Shown: positions 7,706-15,124 of the stretch, one piece after another
Numbering within the stretch: position 1 is the first letter of the stretch
How the letters are laid out: each line of letters begins with the position of its first letter
From: CAVQBP01 sp963848195
GTDB lineage: Bacteria > Bacteroidota > Ignavibacteria > Ignavibacteriales > Ignavibacteriaceae
Assembly (NCBI GenBank): GCA_963848195.1
Contig: CAWKCY010000016.1
Coordinates: 1 to 64,000 of the forward strand
Reading direction: 5' to 3'
Length of the DNA: 64,000 bases
Made by a program: the position numbers and the translations under genes
Notes under the pieces: generated by a model
Seen by the model: the letters and a program-made list of their open reading frames with translations, nothing else
Database searches by the model: none
Told to the model about the DNA's origin: nothing

Positions 7706-7866
7706 AAAAAATTAATTGTGCTCTTTATTTTAATACTTACCTGATTGACAGAGCACAAATAATTTTTTTATCTAATCAATAATCTTGACATTAGCATTGG
7801 CAAAAAAACTTTGCTTAATCTTTCATATTCCTTTAATTATTGATTAAGCAAAGCTTTTTTTATAAC
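7706..7866 (+). repeat. Double-hairpin unit, copy 5, with compensatory change
   Basis: Hairpin 1 pairs GTGCTC with GAGCAC where the other copies have GTGCCC with GGGCAC, so both arms changed together. Its loop is unrelated in sequence to that of copies 1-4. Hairpin 2 keeps the CTTTGCTTAATC stem. Confidence 0.85.
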
Positions 7867-8054
7867 TTATCCTTTATACTTTCTGTAACTTCGATGGGCT
7901 TTCAAATCTTTCTGATCCTTCTTTATTTTATTTCTTCATGTAAAGGGCGGAAAGGAAAAATCTCGTCTTATCATGTTCTTAATCCTTTAACATTCTAACT
8001 GAACCTTCCTTTACTCTTGCCAATTTCTATCTTAACAATCGACTGAATAAGTTA

Positions 8055-8262
8055 AAAAAGAAAAAAGAAGTAAAGCTTGACTAACATACAGCCTTCGGTT
8101 ACTCCGGGGCAAGGGACAAAAAAAACTACCACCATATCTTATTAATTATTTCGCTTTTCGCTTTTTGTGCTTTTATAAATATACTGAAGGCAGTTTTTTT
8201 CGCCCTTGCCCTTGCGCTCCGGCTGTAATCCTTTAATCGCTTTTCTTCTTTTTTCTTAAGGT
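8055..8262. repeat. Long imperfect inverted repeat
   Basis: The left arm (AAAAAAGAAAAAAGAAGTAAAGC ... ACAGCC ... GGGGCAAGGGAC-AAAAAAACTACC, 8055-8130) is complementary to the right arm (GGCAGTTTTTTTCG-CCCTTGCCC ... GGCTGT ... CTTTTCTTCTTTTTTCTT, about 8189-8262). The arms enclose about 60 bases. A partial left arm recurs at 5746-5784. It could be an element end pair or an RNA hairpin; no coding potential is seen. Confidence 0.65.
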
Positions 8263-8348
8263 TCTTTTCTCTTGTCTTCTTTTGGGGGCAGACTGTTATT
8301 ACTTTATGTCTGCATTACGTTCTTTCAATTTTATTGGAGGTTATTACT

Positions 8349-8522
8349 ATGAATAAATCCTATCTCAAGCCTGTACTTATGGCGATACATCGCAGGCTTG
8401 TCAGTAAATCCTACTATTACGCTGCAGCCGATATCTTAGACTATCTCAGGGGTATCCGTACAAATTACACTAAAGCTGCTGTCGAATATTGGCTTAATAA
8501 CTATCAAAAAATAGGATGGTAA
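8349..8522 (+). CDS. Small hypothetical protein of the mobile gene cluster
   Basis: The product has 57 residues (M-N-K-S-Y-L-K-P-V-L onward). I chose the ATG at 8349 because GGAGG lies 8 bases upstream, whereas the in-frame TTG at 8334 overlaps that site. It is rich in Tyr and Lys with a helical look (Y-Y-A-A-A-D-I-L-D-Y-L). I do not recognise it. It is the first gene of a plus-strand run of short overlapping genes typical of phage or conjugative element accessory modules, and ends 3 bases before the next start. Confidence 0.55.
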   Translation: MNKSYLKPVLMAIHRRLVSKSYYYAAADILDYLRGIRTNYTKAAVEYWLNNYQKIGW

Positions 8523-8525
8523 AAT

Positions 8526-8756
8526 ATGACTAATAAAAGAGTGATTAAAATGACCCGTAATTCTAAAGGCTTATGGAGGTTTATTGTTGTAATATATCCT
8601 TCTAAGCTGGTTTACTACGTTAATAATTTTAAGGCTAATGGGGAGCTTATCTCTTACCGGTTTAATTATTTCCATGAAGCTAATCAATTTTTTAATTCAC
8701 AAACCTGTAAAAAAAACAGAAGGAATAATAATAATGATCAACTTAAACTTATTTAG
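8526..8756 (+). CDS. Small hypothetical protein of the mobile gene cluster
   Basis: The product has 76 residues and starts 3 bases after the previous stop. The sequence W-R-F-I-V-V-I-Y-P-S-K-L-V-Y-Y-V-N-N-F suggests beta strands. The Asn-rich end (R-R-N-N-N-N-D) overlaps the start of the next gene by 23 bases. No family is recognised. Tight packing supports co-translation with its neighbours. Confidence 0.5.
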   Translation: MTNKRVIKMTRNSKGLWRFIVVIYPSKLVYYVNNFKANGELISYRFNYFHEANQFFNSQTCKKNRRNNNNDQLKLI

Positions 8757-9153
8757 CTATAAAGCTATAGGTTCTGCAGCTTTGCGCTGCGGAGCCTCTC
8801 ATTTTGGGGTGAAATCCTTAAGCCCCTTTTCCCGGTATCCTTCCCACTTTGTGGTGATTTTCAAATCAAGACCCAGCCTCATGAAATTCACAGAATCTCT
8901 AAAGGAAAAAGGTCTTAAGGATGGTTATGATTTCTATTATAAAGATGTAATTCATAAAGAAAAGCTTCTTTATTTAGTATTTATTTCATTTTATCAATAT
9001 GTAATCTTACCTAAATCAAAACTCTATTTCAAAAACTTCCCCCAGCTTTGTAAAACTTCAAACCTGAAGCTTTATGAATCAAATACAAAACATCCTGCCC
9101 GCCATTTAAGTTCTAAAGTTAGAGAGGAGAAGAAGATAAATGAAAGTTTATGA
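8734..9153 (+). CDS. Hypothetical protein of the mobile gene cluster
   Basis: The product has 139 residues from the ATG at 8734, chosen because GAAGGA precedes it; the same frame is open further upstream but lacks a ribosome site. It contains S-H-F-V-V-I-F-K-S-R-P-S-L-M-K-F-T-E-S-L and a Tyr/Lys-rich C-terminal half. No motif is recognised. Its 3' end overlaps the SymE-like gene by 14 bases. Confidence 0.5.
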   Translation: MINLNLFSYKAIGSAALRCGASHFGVKSLSPFSRYPSHFVVIFKSRPSLMKFTESLKEKGLKDGYDFYYKDVIHKEKLLYLVFISFYQYVILPKSKLYFKNFPQLCKTSNLKLYESNTKHPARHLSSKVREEKKINESL

Positions 9154-9332
9154 ATCTAGTCATCCAACAAAGAGGGATTATACAAGAGTTCCGCAAATAA
9201 AAATTAAAAATCAAAAAGCTTGAAGAATATGGTTTCAAAATCGGGACCGACTTCAAGATAATTTACACACAAAATAAAATACTACTCAAAGTTATCCATT
9301 CACAAAAACAAGGAGAAACAAATCATGTCTGA
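9140..9332 (+). pseudogene. SymE-like toxin-family protein gene, one-base frameshift
   Basis: From the ATG at 9140 (ribosome site GGAG near 9125) the frame reads M-K-V-Y-E-S-S-H, then R-D-Y-T-R-V-P-Q-I-K-I-K, then stops at 9221. The +1 frame continues without a break as K-L-E-E-Y-G-F-K-I-G-T-D-F-K-I-I-Y and K-I-L-L-K-V-I to a stop at 9330-9332. R-x-Y-T-R-V-P-Q-I-R followed by L-E-E-x-G-F-x-x-G is the signature of SymE, an SOS-linked type I toxin family with an AbrB-like fold. The shift falls in an AAAAA run (9213-9217), so it is either decay or a homopolymer error. Intact length would be about 63 residues. Confidence 0.65.
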
Positions 9333-9692
9333 TGATAAAAAACAAAGATAAGAAAAATCATTAAACAACTTGCAGATCTTCCCGCTGAAAAGCGGGAGGA
9401 GCTCTCCGCTAAACTTGGGATAATAAATCCGGAAGGTCACATGCTTACACCCAGAAATCAATGTTTAATCTATTTCCAGAATGTAGATAGTATCTCAATA
9501 TCTGTAGTGGCAGGATATAAACAATGGCAAAAATTCCAGAGACAGGTTAAAAAAGGTTCACATGGATTTTTAATTGCTGTTCCTTCAGGAAAGAAGAATA
9601 ATGAAGAGAATGAAGAAGATGAAGATGTTTATTTCTTTTATAAAACTGTCTTCGATATCTCACAGACTGAAGAACTACCATTATATAATTAA
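9325..9692 (+). pseudogene. ArdC N-terminal (ssDNA-binding) domain protein, frameshifted
   Basis: The ATG at 9325 follows AAGGAG and overlaps the SymE-like stop. After about 8 codons the frame ends, and the -1 frame continues with I-R-K-I-I-K-Q-L-A-D-L, T-P-R-N-Q-C-L-I-Y-F-Q, V-A-G-Y-K-Q-W-Q-K-F-Q-R-Q-V, K-K-G-S-H-G-F-L-I and V-F-D-I-S-Q-T-E-E. These are the landmarks of the ArdC N-terminal domain (DUF1738), found in plasmid antirestriction proteins that protect incoming single-stranded DNA. Only this domain, about 120 residues, is present; the metallopeptidase domain of full ArdC is absent. The intact part starts at 9441. The frameshift lies near 9337-9352, next to an A-run. Confidence 0.7.
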
Positions 9693-9701
9693 GGAGAAGC
9701 T

Positions 9702-9908
9702 ATGCAGTATAATTTAGATGAAGCAATCAGAATTTTATCTGCTCACACCCTTGCTGAGGTCCAAACAATTTTGGGCCTCAGTGATGATGATATCATTGAT
9801 ATCCTTCTGAATAAAAGATATGACCGGAAAATAATGGATTGGTATGCAGGCTATATCAATAATGAATCACTCCGGAAAGAAGGAAGGATAAGCAGTAATG
9901 ATAAATAA
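9702..9908 (+). CDS. Small hypothetical protein of the mobile gene cluster
   Basis: The product has 68 residues, begins 9 bases after the ArdC-like stop and has AAGGAG upstream. It appears helical and acidic in the middle (L-G-L-S-D-D-D-I-I-D-I-L-L). The layout suggests a small regulator or adaptor, but no family is recognised. It overlaps the following gene by 11 bases. Confidence 0.55.
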   Translation: MQYNLDEAIRILSAHTLAEVQTILGLSDDDIIDILLNKRYDRKIMDWYAGYINNESLRKEGRISSNDK

Positions 9909-10113
9909 AGTTTACCGGTGCAGCACAGATGTAGTGCTGGCCGGCAGAATAAGATTTATTACAGGGGATGATGTACTGGTATTAGCTGAGGATAAAGACT
10001 CATTTAATATCCCGGTACTCATAATTAAACATAAAGAAAAAACATTTTCAGCTCATAAATGTTTTTTCTTCAAATACTTTTATTTCTTACAAATAAATAT
10101 AGAAAGGACCTAA
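9898..10113 (+). CDS. Small hypothetical protein of the mobile gene cluster
   Basis: The product has 71 residues and overlaps the previous gene by 11 bases. The first 45 residues look like a compact beta domain (V-V-L-A-G-R-I-R-F-I-T-G-D-D-V-L-V-L). The C-terminus is aromatic-rich (F-F-F-K-Y-F-Y-F-L-Q) and may be an altered-frame tail. The stop lies just before the ATPase start, with GAAAGGA in the overlap serving as ribosome site for the next gene. Confidence 0.45.
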   Translation: MINKVYRCSTDVVLAGRIRFITGDDVLVLAEDKDSFNIPVLIIKHKEKTFSAHKCFFFKYFYFLQINIERT

Positions 10114-10115
10114 AA

Positions 10116-11227
10116 ATGAAACTAAATGATTTTGCATCAGAATTAGCAGCAAAGAACCATTTTATTAAAGCAAGTTTTGGCGGATTTCAGGGAGCTGGAA
10201 AAACTTTGTCGTCCACGATTTTATTATCGGTGTATATAAAGAACTCAAATTAACTAAACCTATCCTGATTATTGATAATGAAAAAGGAAGCAGGTTTTTA
10301 ATTAAACTTTTCCAGAAAGCCGGTATTAAAGCAATTGCAAAGGATACAAAAAGACTTGCAGACGTTATACAGGCATTTGATTTTCTTTCTAAGAAAGAAA
10401 TTGACTTCCTGTTTATCGATTCACTTACAAAGATATACTACCAGTATGTTAAAGATTATAAAATTAAAAACCGAAAAGAGAGAATGTTCTTAAATGACTG
10501 GGGAGCTTTGCTCCCTGCATGGCAGGAAGAATTCTCTGATAAATTTGTAGAAGTAGAAGGAAACATAGTATTCACCGGAAGAGGAGGATTTGAATATGAT
10601 AAAGAAAACGATGAAGTAGATGACCAGGGAAAAGTAATCCAGAAAGGACAATTTGTAAAAAGCGGTGTAAAGATGAAAATAGCAGGAGAAACCCCATATG
10701 AAACAGACCTTAACGTATGGATGCAGCTGGAGAAAGAACTTGATAAAGACGGAAGACCGGTTCAGAAGAATGTAGGATATGTACTGAAAGACAGAAGCGA
10801 TACAATAAACGGAAAAAGATTTGAATTTCCAACTTATAAGAGTTTCAAACCTGTAATAAACTTCATATTAGGATTACCAATAGGAGAAGTATCAGGAGAG
10901 ACCTTCAGCAATAATCTTACACCGGGAAATGATTCAGATTACTTTGAAAGAAAATTAAGACAGCAGATAGAAATGGAAAATATATCCGGAATATTTGATA
11001 AGAATGGCTTAGGAGACACAAGATCCAAAGCAGACAAACAGATTAAAGCGGTAATAATAGAAAAAATCTTCGGTACCACCAGCCAGACGGAAATATCAAA
11101 AATGGATCACAAGCTGCTAAAGATAAAAAGACAGGAACTGGAAGAAATGTTCATCCAATTATCCGCAGCCCAGCCGGAAAACATAATTGATTGGATTATA
11201 TCATATAAAATAAATGCAGCTGCATAA
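10116..11227 (+). pseudogene. Phage/plasmid-type P-loop ATPase (RecA/AAA-like), -1 frameshift after Walker A
   Basis: From the ATG at 10116 (AGAAAGGA upstream) the protein shows F-G-G-F-Q-G-A-G-K-T, a Walker A motif at residues 21-30, then stops at 10253. The -1 frame, entered just after the Walker A codons, reads F-I-I-G-V-Y-K-E-L-K, P-I-L-I-I-D-N-E-K-G-S-R, then F-L-F-I-D-S-L-T-K, a Walker B-like strand, and continues to 11227, about 370 residues in all. This resembles nucleotide-binding recombination or loading ATPases of phages and plasmids. The piece from 10484 alone (247 residues) lacks both motifs. The shift follows GGAAAAACTTTG; it is not a standard slippery heptamer, so decay or a base error is likelier than programmed frameshifting. 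Confidence 0.65.
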
Positions 11228-11236
11228 AACAAATAA

Positions 11237-11260
11237 AGCTGCCGGTAAAAACCGGCAGCT
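11237..11260 (+). terminator. Perfect stem terminator at the end of the mobile gene cluster
   Basis: AGCTGCCGGT and ACCGGCAGCT form a perfect 10-bp stem with an AAAA loop, 10 bases after the ATPase stop. The tail is weak in T (GTAATTAAAAT), so efficiency is uncertain. Confidence 0.75.
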
Positions 11261-11424
11261 GTAATTAAAATCATAAGTCTTATTGAGACTATAAAAAATA
11301 AACCTTATATTTAAGGGAATAGTTCAAAACCAAAGGGAGGCAATAATTAAAGCTCAAGATTTACAGTATATGCTTTCCATGGAAACTTATATTTATTACA
11401 TAAAATTTGGATTGTGTTTCTTGA

Positions 11425-11469
11425 AGTCCATACAAACTCCATACAAGTCCATACAAAGTCCATACACAA
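11425..11469 (+). repeat. ~11-bp tandem repeat, four units (AGTCCATACAA)
   Basis: TCCATAC recurs at 11427, 11438, 11448 and 11459, spacings of 11, 10 and 11. It lies in the 290-base gap between the mobile cluster and tRNA-Lys. The rest of that gap (11261-11510) shows no gene. Confidence 0.85.
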
Positions 11470-11510
11470 ATGACCAAAAATCATCGGGACTCTTCGAAAG
11501 CTTTAAAACA

Positions 11511-11546
11511 AAAAAGCCCGATTTTGAAGCAAAATCAAGCTTTTTC
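11511..11546 (-). terminator. Terminator of tRNA-Lys
   Basis: On the minus strand AAAAAGCTTGATTTTG pairs with CAAAATCGGGCTTTTTT (two mismatches) across CTT, ending in a T-run. It starts 4 bases after the tRNA 3' end. Confidence 0.75.
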
Positions 11547-11549
11547 TAG

Positions 11550-11622
11550 TGCACCCTACCGGGCTCGAACCGGTGACCTGCTGATTAAGAGTCAGATGCT
11601 CTACCAACTGAGCTAAGGGTGC
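11550..11622 (-). tRNA. tRNA-Lys (anticodon CTT)
   Basis: The minus strand reads GCACCCTTAGCTCAGTTGGT, then anticodon arm CTGACT-CTT-AATCAG, the T-arm with GGTTCGAGCC, and closing GGTAGGGTGC plus A, 73 bases. The acceptor stem GCACCCT/AGGGTGC pairs fully. CCA is not encoded. The 3' end faces the accessory region on the left, the usual orientation for an element inserted at a tRNA 3' end, but I found no second copy of that end within 1-11500. Confidence 0.97.
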
Positions 11623-11831
11623 GGTGCAAAATTAAACATTTTTTAGATTCCTTTCAAAGTTGTTAAATGTTATAATCAAAGATAATCTAATCAAAGAAGG
11701 ACCGGGATATAGCTACTTAGGGGATTTTTAGAAAGGAGGATTTAATCCCCCTTTTAAGATAATGTTGGAAAGGAAGCGAGTTTATTTTGTAAAAGTTATT
11801 TTGGAATTTATTTTCTTCAATATGAAATTTT

Positions 11832-12275
11832 TTACTCAAATTTACCTTTGGTTTTCCGTAATAAGTTATCTACGGAAAATAGTCCAGAACCATAGACTAA
11901 AAAGAAAAAAAGGAGGAATAAAGTGATTATTGAGATATATAATTTTGCGTTAACTGCAGAAAAAACATTAGGAAAATTAATAAAAAATATTTCTATTATT
12001 AAAATAGGCAATTCAAACAGGGATGCTATTCTTGTAATAAGACCAAAGGTAATAAGTAAACCTCCTACCAATAGCACTATAGTTGCATAAGTTCCATATA
12101 AAAAGTAAATAAACTGTGAATGGGTACCTAGAATCATTGCTTCAATCAAATTACTGTTTCTCACAAAAGCTACACCTTTAATGATCAGAAAGAGACCAAG
12201 AATAATTCTTAAAAAGTCAATCCATTCCGGATGATGGTGATCAGTCCAATTTTCAATTTTTCCTATTGCATTCAT
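11832..12275 (-). CDS. DoxX-family membrane protein
   Basis: The product has 147 residues with four hydrophobic segments: about 20-38, 52-82, 86-108 and 115-132. The pattern W-I-D-F-L-R-I-I-L-G-L-F-L-I-I-K-G, G-G-L-L-I-T-F-G-L-I-T-R and the closing V-Y-G-S-G-x-F-S-V-D fits the DoxX family, four-helix inner-membrane proteins of varied function linked to quinone or thiol redox in some species. It stands alone and is divergent from the next gene. The exact substrate is unknown. Confidence 0.75.
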   Translation of the reverse strand: MNAIGKIENWTDHHHPEWIDFLRIILGLFLIIKGVAFVRNSNLIEAMILGTHSQFIYFLYGTYATIVLLVGGLLITFGLITRIASLFELPILIIEIFFINFPNVFSAVNAKLYISIITLFLLFFFLVYGSGLFSVDNLLRKTKGKFE

Positions 12276-12547
12276 ATTTATCTCCGCTAATTTTATTTCA
12301 TAATTTAGTTTTTTTCTTTATTAACGGATGTTAGTTTTATCAATTTTATGAAAATAGTGATGAAATAGTTATTGGAAATAAGTTTCAGGTTGCAAGAAAA
12401 ATGGTTAATGTATATTTTTTCAATATACATGAAAATAGAAATATCTAATAAAAATTTACAATTATAAGTAATATAAGTAATAGTAATATTTATTTTTATT
12501 AAACAGTTTTTCCGATTTATTTTCTTTAACTCTAAAACGGAGCTTTT

Positions 12548-12922
12548 ATGGATAGATTAACAAAAACAGGAACTTTTATTTATGCAATACCTTTTGGTGT
12601 ATTTGGAATATTAAATTTCGTAAATGGTTCAACTATGGTTAATATAATACCATCATATCTTCCTTTTCCGATTTTTTGGGTATATCTAACTGGCATTGCT
12701 TTAATTGCGGCATCGATTAGTATTATGATTCAAAAATATACTAGATTAGCATGTCTTCTTCTTGCATTAATGTTATTCATTTTTATAATTCTAATTCATT
12801 TACCAGGTTTGTTTAACGGTGGTACATTTCAGGGTTCATTAGTTAATTTTCTTAAGGATACATCTTTAGCTGGAGCAGCTTTAGTAGTTGCAGCAGTTTC
12901 AAGCAGACCGGAACCTCTGTGA
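12548..12922 (+). CDS. DoxX-like integral membrane protein
   Basis: The product has 124 residues and four predicted membrane helices (about 8-26, 36-58, 66-86, 102-118). The text F-G-V-F-G-I-L-N-F and L-P-F-P-I-F-W-V-Y-L-T-G-I-A-L is typical of DoxX-like proteins. It is divergently arranged with the DoxX gene on the left across a 272-base gap, so the pair may share control. CGGAG lies upstream of the ATG. Function is unknown. Confidence 0.65.
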   Translation: MDRLTKTGTFIYAIPFGVFGILNFVNGSTMVNIIPSYLPFPIFWVYLTGIALIAASISIMIQKYTRLACLLLALMLFIFIILIHLPGLFNGGTFQGSLVNFLKDTSLAGAALVVAAVSSRPEPL

Positions 12923-12949
12923 GCTCTAAGGAAAGGGGCACTGATTACT

Positions 12950-13474
12950 TCATTCTATTTCTCGATAGAAAAGATTTCCATGGTCTATTTTTGCTTGTCT
13001 GGTATAAGGATGTTCTTCGATATTATTTTTACTTAAGATATGAATTACTTTCCAGCCTTTCATTTTCAGATAGTCGGAAATCATAGAACGATGACATTTC
13101 CACCAAACTGCTTCAGAGCACATAAAAGCGGTAGTATTAGAACAAGCGAGTGCAATTAATTTTTCAGTTCCATCTTTGAAACTATTTGTCTCCATATAAT
13201 CTGCATATGCGCGGAAAGATTTATTTTTCCAGACTATGTTATATGAAACCGGATTCAGTTTCCTTCTTCCACCCAATTCTTTAATATGAGTATAGGCAAT
13301 CCCTGCTTCAGGCAATTTCAATTCTAAATTTTCTTTATTAAAATGAGGAAATCTTTTAGAACCAGGCTGACTCCTTACATCGGCTAAAATTTTTATTTCA
13401 TATAATTGCAGTAGTTCAATTAGTTCTTCGAGAGTTCTCGTTGAATGCCCAATTGAATAAATATTTTTTTTCAT
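12950..13474 (-). CDS. DUF488 family protein
   Basis: The product has 174 residues. Diagnostic motifs are Y-S-I-G-H-S-T-R (6-13), A-D-V-R-S-Q-P-G-S (31-39), F-P-H-F-N, L-G-G-R-R and C-S-E-A-V-W-W-K-C-H-R (about 119-129). DUF488 proteins are widespread small cytosolic proteins of uncertain biochemistry, suggested to act on nucleic acids or nucleotides. All conserved His and Cys residues are present, so the protein should be functional. It converges with the DoxX-like gene 28 bases away and stands alone. Confidence 0.85.
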   Translation of the reverse strand: MKKNIYSIGHSTRTLEELIELLQLYEIKILADVRSQPGSKRFPHFNKENLELKLPEAGIAYTHIKELGGRRKLNPVSYNIVWKNKSFRAYADYMETNSFKDGTEKLIALACSNTTAFMCSEAVWWKCHRSMISDYLKMKGWKVIHILSKNNIEEHPYTRQAKIDHGNLFYREIE

Positions 13475-13569
13475 TTTCTTTTATCTATTTTGATATATAA
13501 CATAAAAATTATTATCGAATGTTGATATATTTTATAAGACAAATATTATAAGAATGAAAGGAGACACAA

Positions 13570-14001
13570 ATGCAAGCTGGAAAAGGGTTTTTAGGGTTAT
13601 TAATCGGCGGAGCAATAGGAAGTTCAATAGCATTTTTATTTGCACCAAAAAAGGGAGAAAAAGTTAGAAGGGATATTAAAAGTAATTTTGACGATATAGT
13701 AAATAAGACGAAAGATAGAAGTAAGCGCATGTTTAATCAATCGATGGATACTATGGATGATATTATAAAAAAATCGGATGAACTTCGAACTTTAATTAAA
13801 AAATACAAAGAAGGAACATATGAAGGGACAGTAGATAAAATCGAAGATGAAATAAAAAGGTTAAGAACTGCCTTGTTTGCAGCTATAAATACTTATAAAG
13901 AGAGTAAAAGTAAACAAAAAGCATCTGATGAATTGGTTAATAACATCTATAATGAATTTGAAAATGAAGAAGTAAAAAAAAATAAAGAAACAATTCATTA
14001 A
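13570..14001 (+). CDS. YtxH domain-containing protein
   Basis: The product has 143 residues. The N-terminus K-G-F-L-G-L-L-I-G-G-A-I-G-S-S-I-A-F-L-F-A-P-K-K-G is the YtxH motif: a single membrane anchor (residues 5-24) ending in A-P-x-x-G. The rest is a charged helical, probably coiled-coil region. YtxH proteins are general stress-associated membrane proteins with unknown mechanism. GAAAGGAG precedes the start. Convergent with the formyltransferase. Confidence 0.85.
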   Translation: MQAGKGFLGLLIGGAIGSSIAFLFAPKKGEKVRRDIKSNFDDIVNKTKDRSKRMFNQSMDTMDDIIKKSDELRTLIKKYKEGTYEGTVDKIEDEIKRLRTALFAAINTYKESKSKQKASDELVNNIYNEFENEEVKKNKETIH

Positions 14002-14083
14002 GATATTTTAATTTAATAAGCAGAGTCCGAGTACGATTAAGAGTACTGATGATTATGAATTATAATAAGGAGAAGTGATTGAT

Positions 14084-15007
14084 TTATTTCCCGAAAATTT
14101 CACCGATTTGAGTTTTATAAAAATTTCTAAATGATGCACCTGTAAAATATCCTTCCAGAGTATAAATAATATCGACAGAAATGGATTTACCATCAGCTGC
14201 TGCAAGTAATATTCCATCGTCAGAGTTAATAACTGTACCAGGTTTATTCGAACCAGTAATTCCAGGATGAATAGAAACTTGCAGTAATTTAACCGGAAAA
14301 TTTTTATAAAGTGTCGATGCTCCATGATATTTAGGATTTGATGCCCGAACCAAATTTTGAATTGAGAAAGTGTTTTGAATTTCCCAATCTATTAACAGAT
14401 TTTTTTTATGTGGTTTACCAAAATAGGAAGAATTTGATTCATTTTGTTCAACAAGGGGGAGGGTATCCGGATTATTTTCTATTAAAGCCACTACATTAGT
14501 TACACATTTAAGGAGAGTATAAACTAGCTTACTACTCAGGGTGCCGAAGGTATCTGTGAGATTAATATATTCTTTTTCGATGTAAAGGATTGGTCCAGAA
14601 TCAAAATTTTCATCAAGTTTATGAGCTGTAATTCCGGTTTCGGTAATTCCATTTTTAATTTGCCAAAACAGGGGTACAGGACCGCGATAATTAGGAAGAA
14701 TAGCAGGATGAAAGTTAATAAACCCATAGTGAGGTATATTCAGTACACTGCCGGGAATTTTAAATGGAAAAGAAAATATAAAAACGATATCTGCTTTGAT
14801 TTCGGAGAGCCAGTTAGATAAATCAAGGGTGAGGCTTTCTTTGTGTAATAACTTGAAAGGTAAATGGAAAGTATCGGAAACGAGTTTAATATTTTGATTA
14901 GCTGGGTTTAAAATTTCCGGTACAGCAAATCCAGCTGCAAGATGATTACTAACAAGGTAATTAATAGGTGGAAAAGAAAAGTGATTGCTTATTACTCCAA
15001 TTTTCAT
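14084..15007 (-). CDS. Formyltransferase-family protein (methionyl-tRNA formyltransferase-like)
   Basis: The product has 307 residues. The GART-type formyltransferase core is visible: N-F-H-P-A-I-L-P-N-Y-R-G at 98-109 supplies the catalytic Asn98 and His100, and L-D-E-N-F-D-S-G-P-I at 131-140 supplies Asp136. The C-terminal third resembles the Fmt C-terminal barrel (L-V-R-A-S-N-P-K-Y-H-G-A). The family transfers a formyl group from 10-formyl-tetrahydrofolate. The canonical Fmt motif is H-x-S-L-L-P; here it is H-P-A-I-L-P and the N-terminus is divergent, so it could be a sugar- or amino-acid-modifying relative instead of the housekeeping Fmt. No def gene is adjacent, which also argues for caution. 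Confidence 0.75.
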   Translation of the reverse strand: MKIGVISNHFSFPPINYLVSNHLAAGFAVPEILNPANQNIKLVSDTFHLPFKLLHKESLTLDLSNWLSEIKADIVFIFSFPFKIPGSVLNIPHYGFINFHPAILPNYRGPVPLFWQIKNGITETGITAHKLDENFDSGPILYIEKEYINLTDTFGTLSSKLVYTLLKCVTNVVALIENNPDTLPLVEQNESNSSYFGKPHKKNLLIDWEIQNTFSIQNLVRASNPKYHGASTLYKNFPVKLLQVSIHPGITGSNKPGTVINSDDGILLAAADGKSISVDIIYTLEGYFTGASFRNFYKTQIGEIFGK

Positions 15008-15124
15008 ATTTATACATTTTTCTTTGAATGAAGAAAGAGATAATCTTTAGAAAATTTTCAATGACAATTTATCTATAATAAAGTTTATTTTGACTATATA
15101 AAAGGAAAAACGGAATAAGAATTC

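Larger units (their letters stand above)
6494..8348. other. Repeat-dominated noncoding stretch, right part
   Basis: No gene is supported over 1.85 kb. It holds three full double-hairpin units (6537-6703, 7179-7346, 7706-7866), the right copy of the ~670 bp duplication, more copies of the CCTTGGCATT text and a long imperfect inverted repeat (8055-8262). The next gene has a GGAGG ribosome site at 8336-8340. Confidence 0.7.

Noticed and set aside
4234..7866. CRISPR array
   Set aside because: The repeats are too long, few and irregularly spaced, with duplicated material in place of unique spacers; no cas genes are present.
4043..7870. Integron cassette array, because repeated structured units alternate with short segments
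   Set aside because: RYYYAAC-like texts occur near some units, but no consistent pair with GTTRRRY bounds a unit of attC size, and there is no integrase gene. The match could be chance.
10180..10260. Programmed -1 frameshift in the ATPase gene
   Set aside because: The sequence GGAAAAACTTTG does not form a standard X XXY YYZ slippery heptamer in the zero frame, and no pseudoknot is evident; five other genes show similar one-base shifts.
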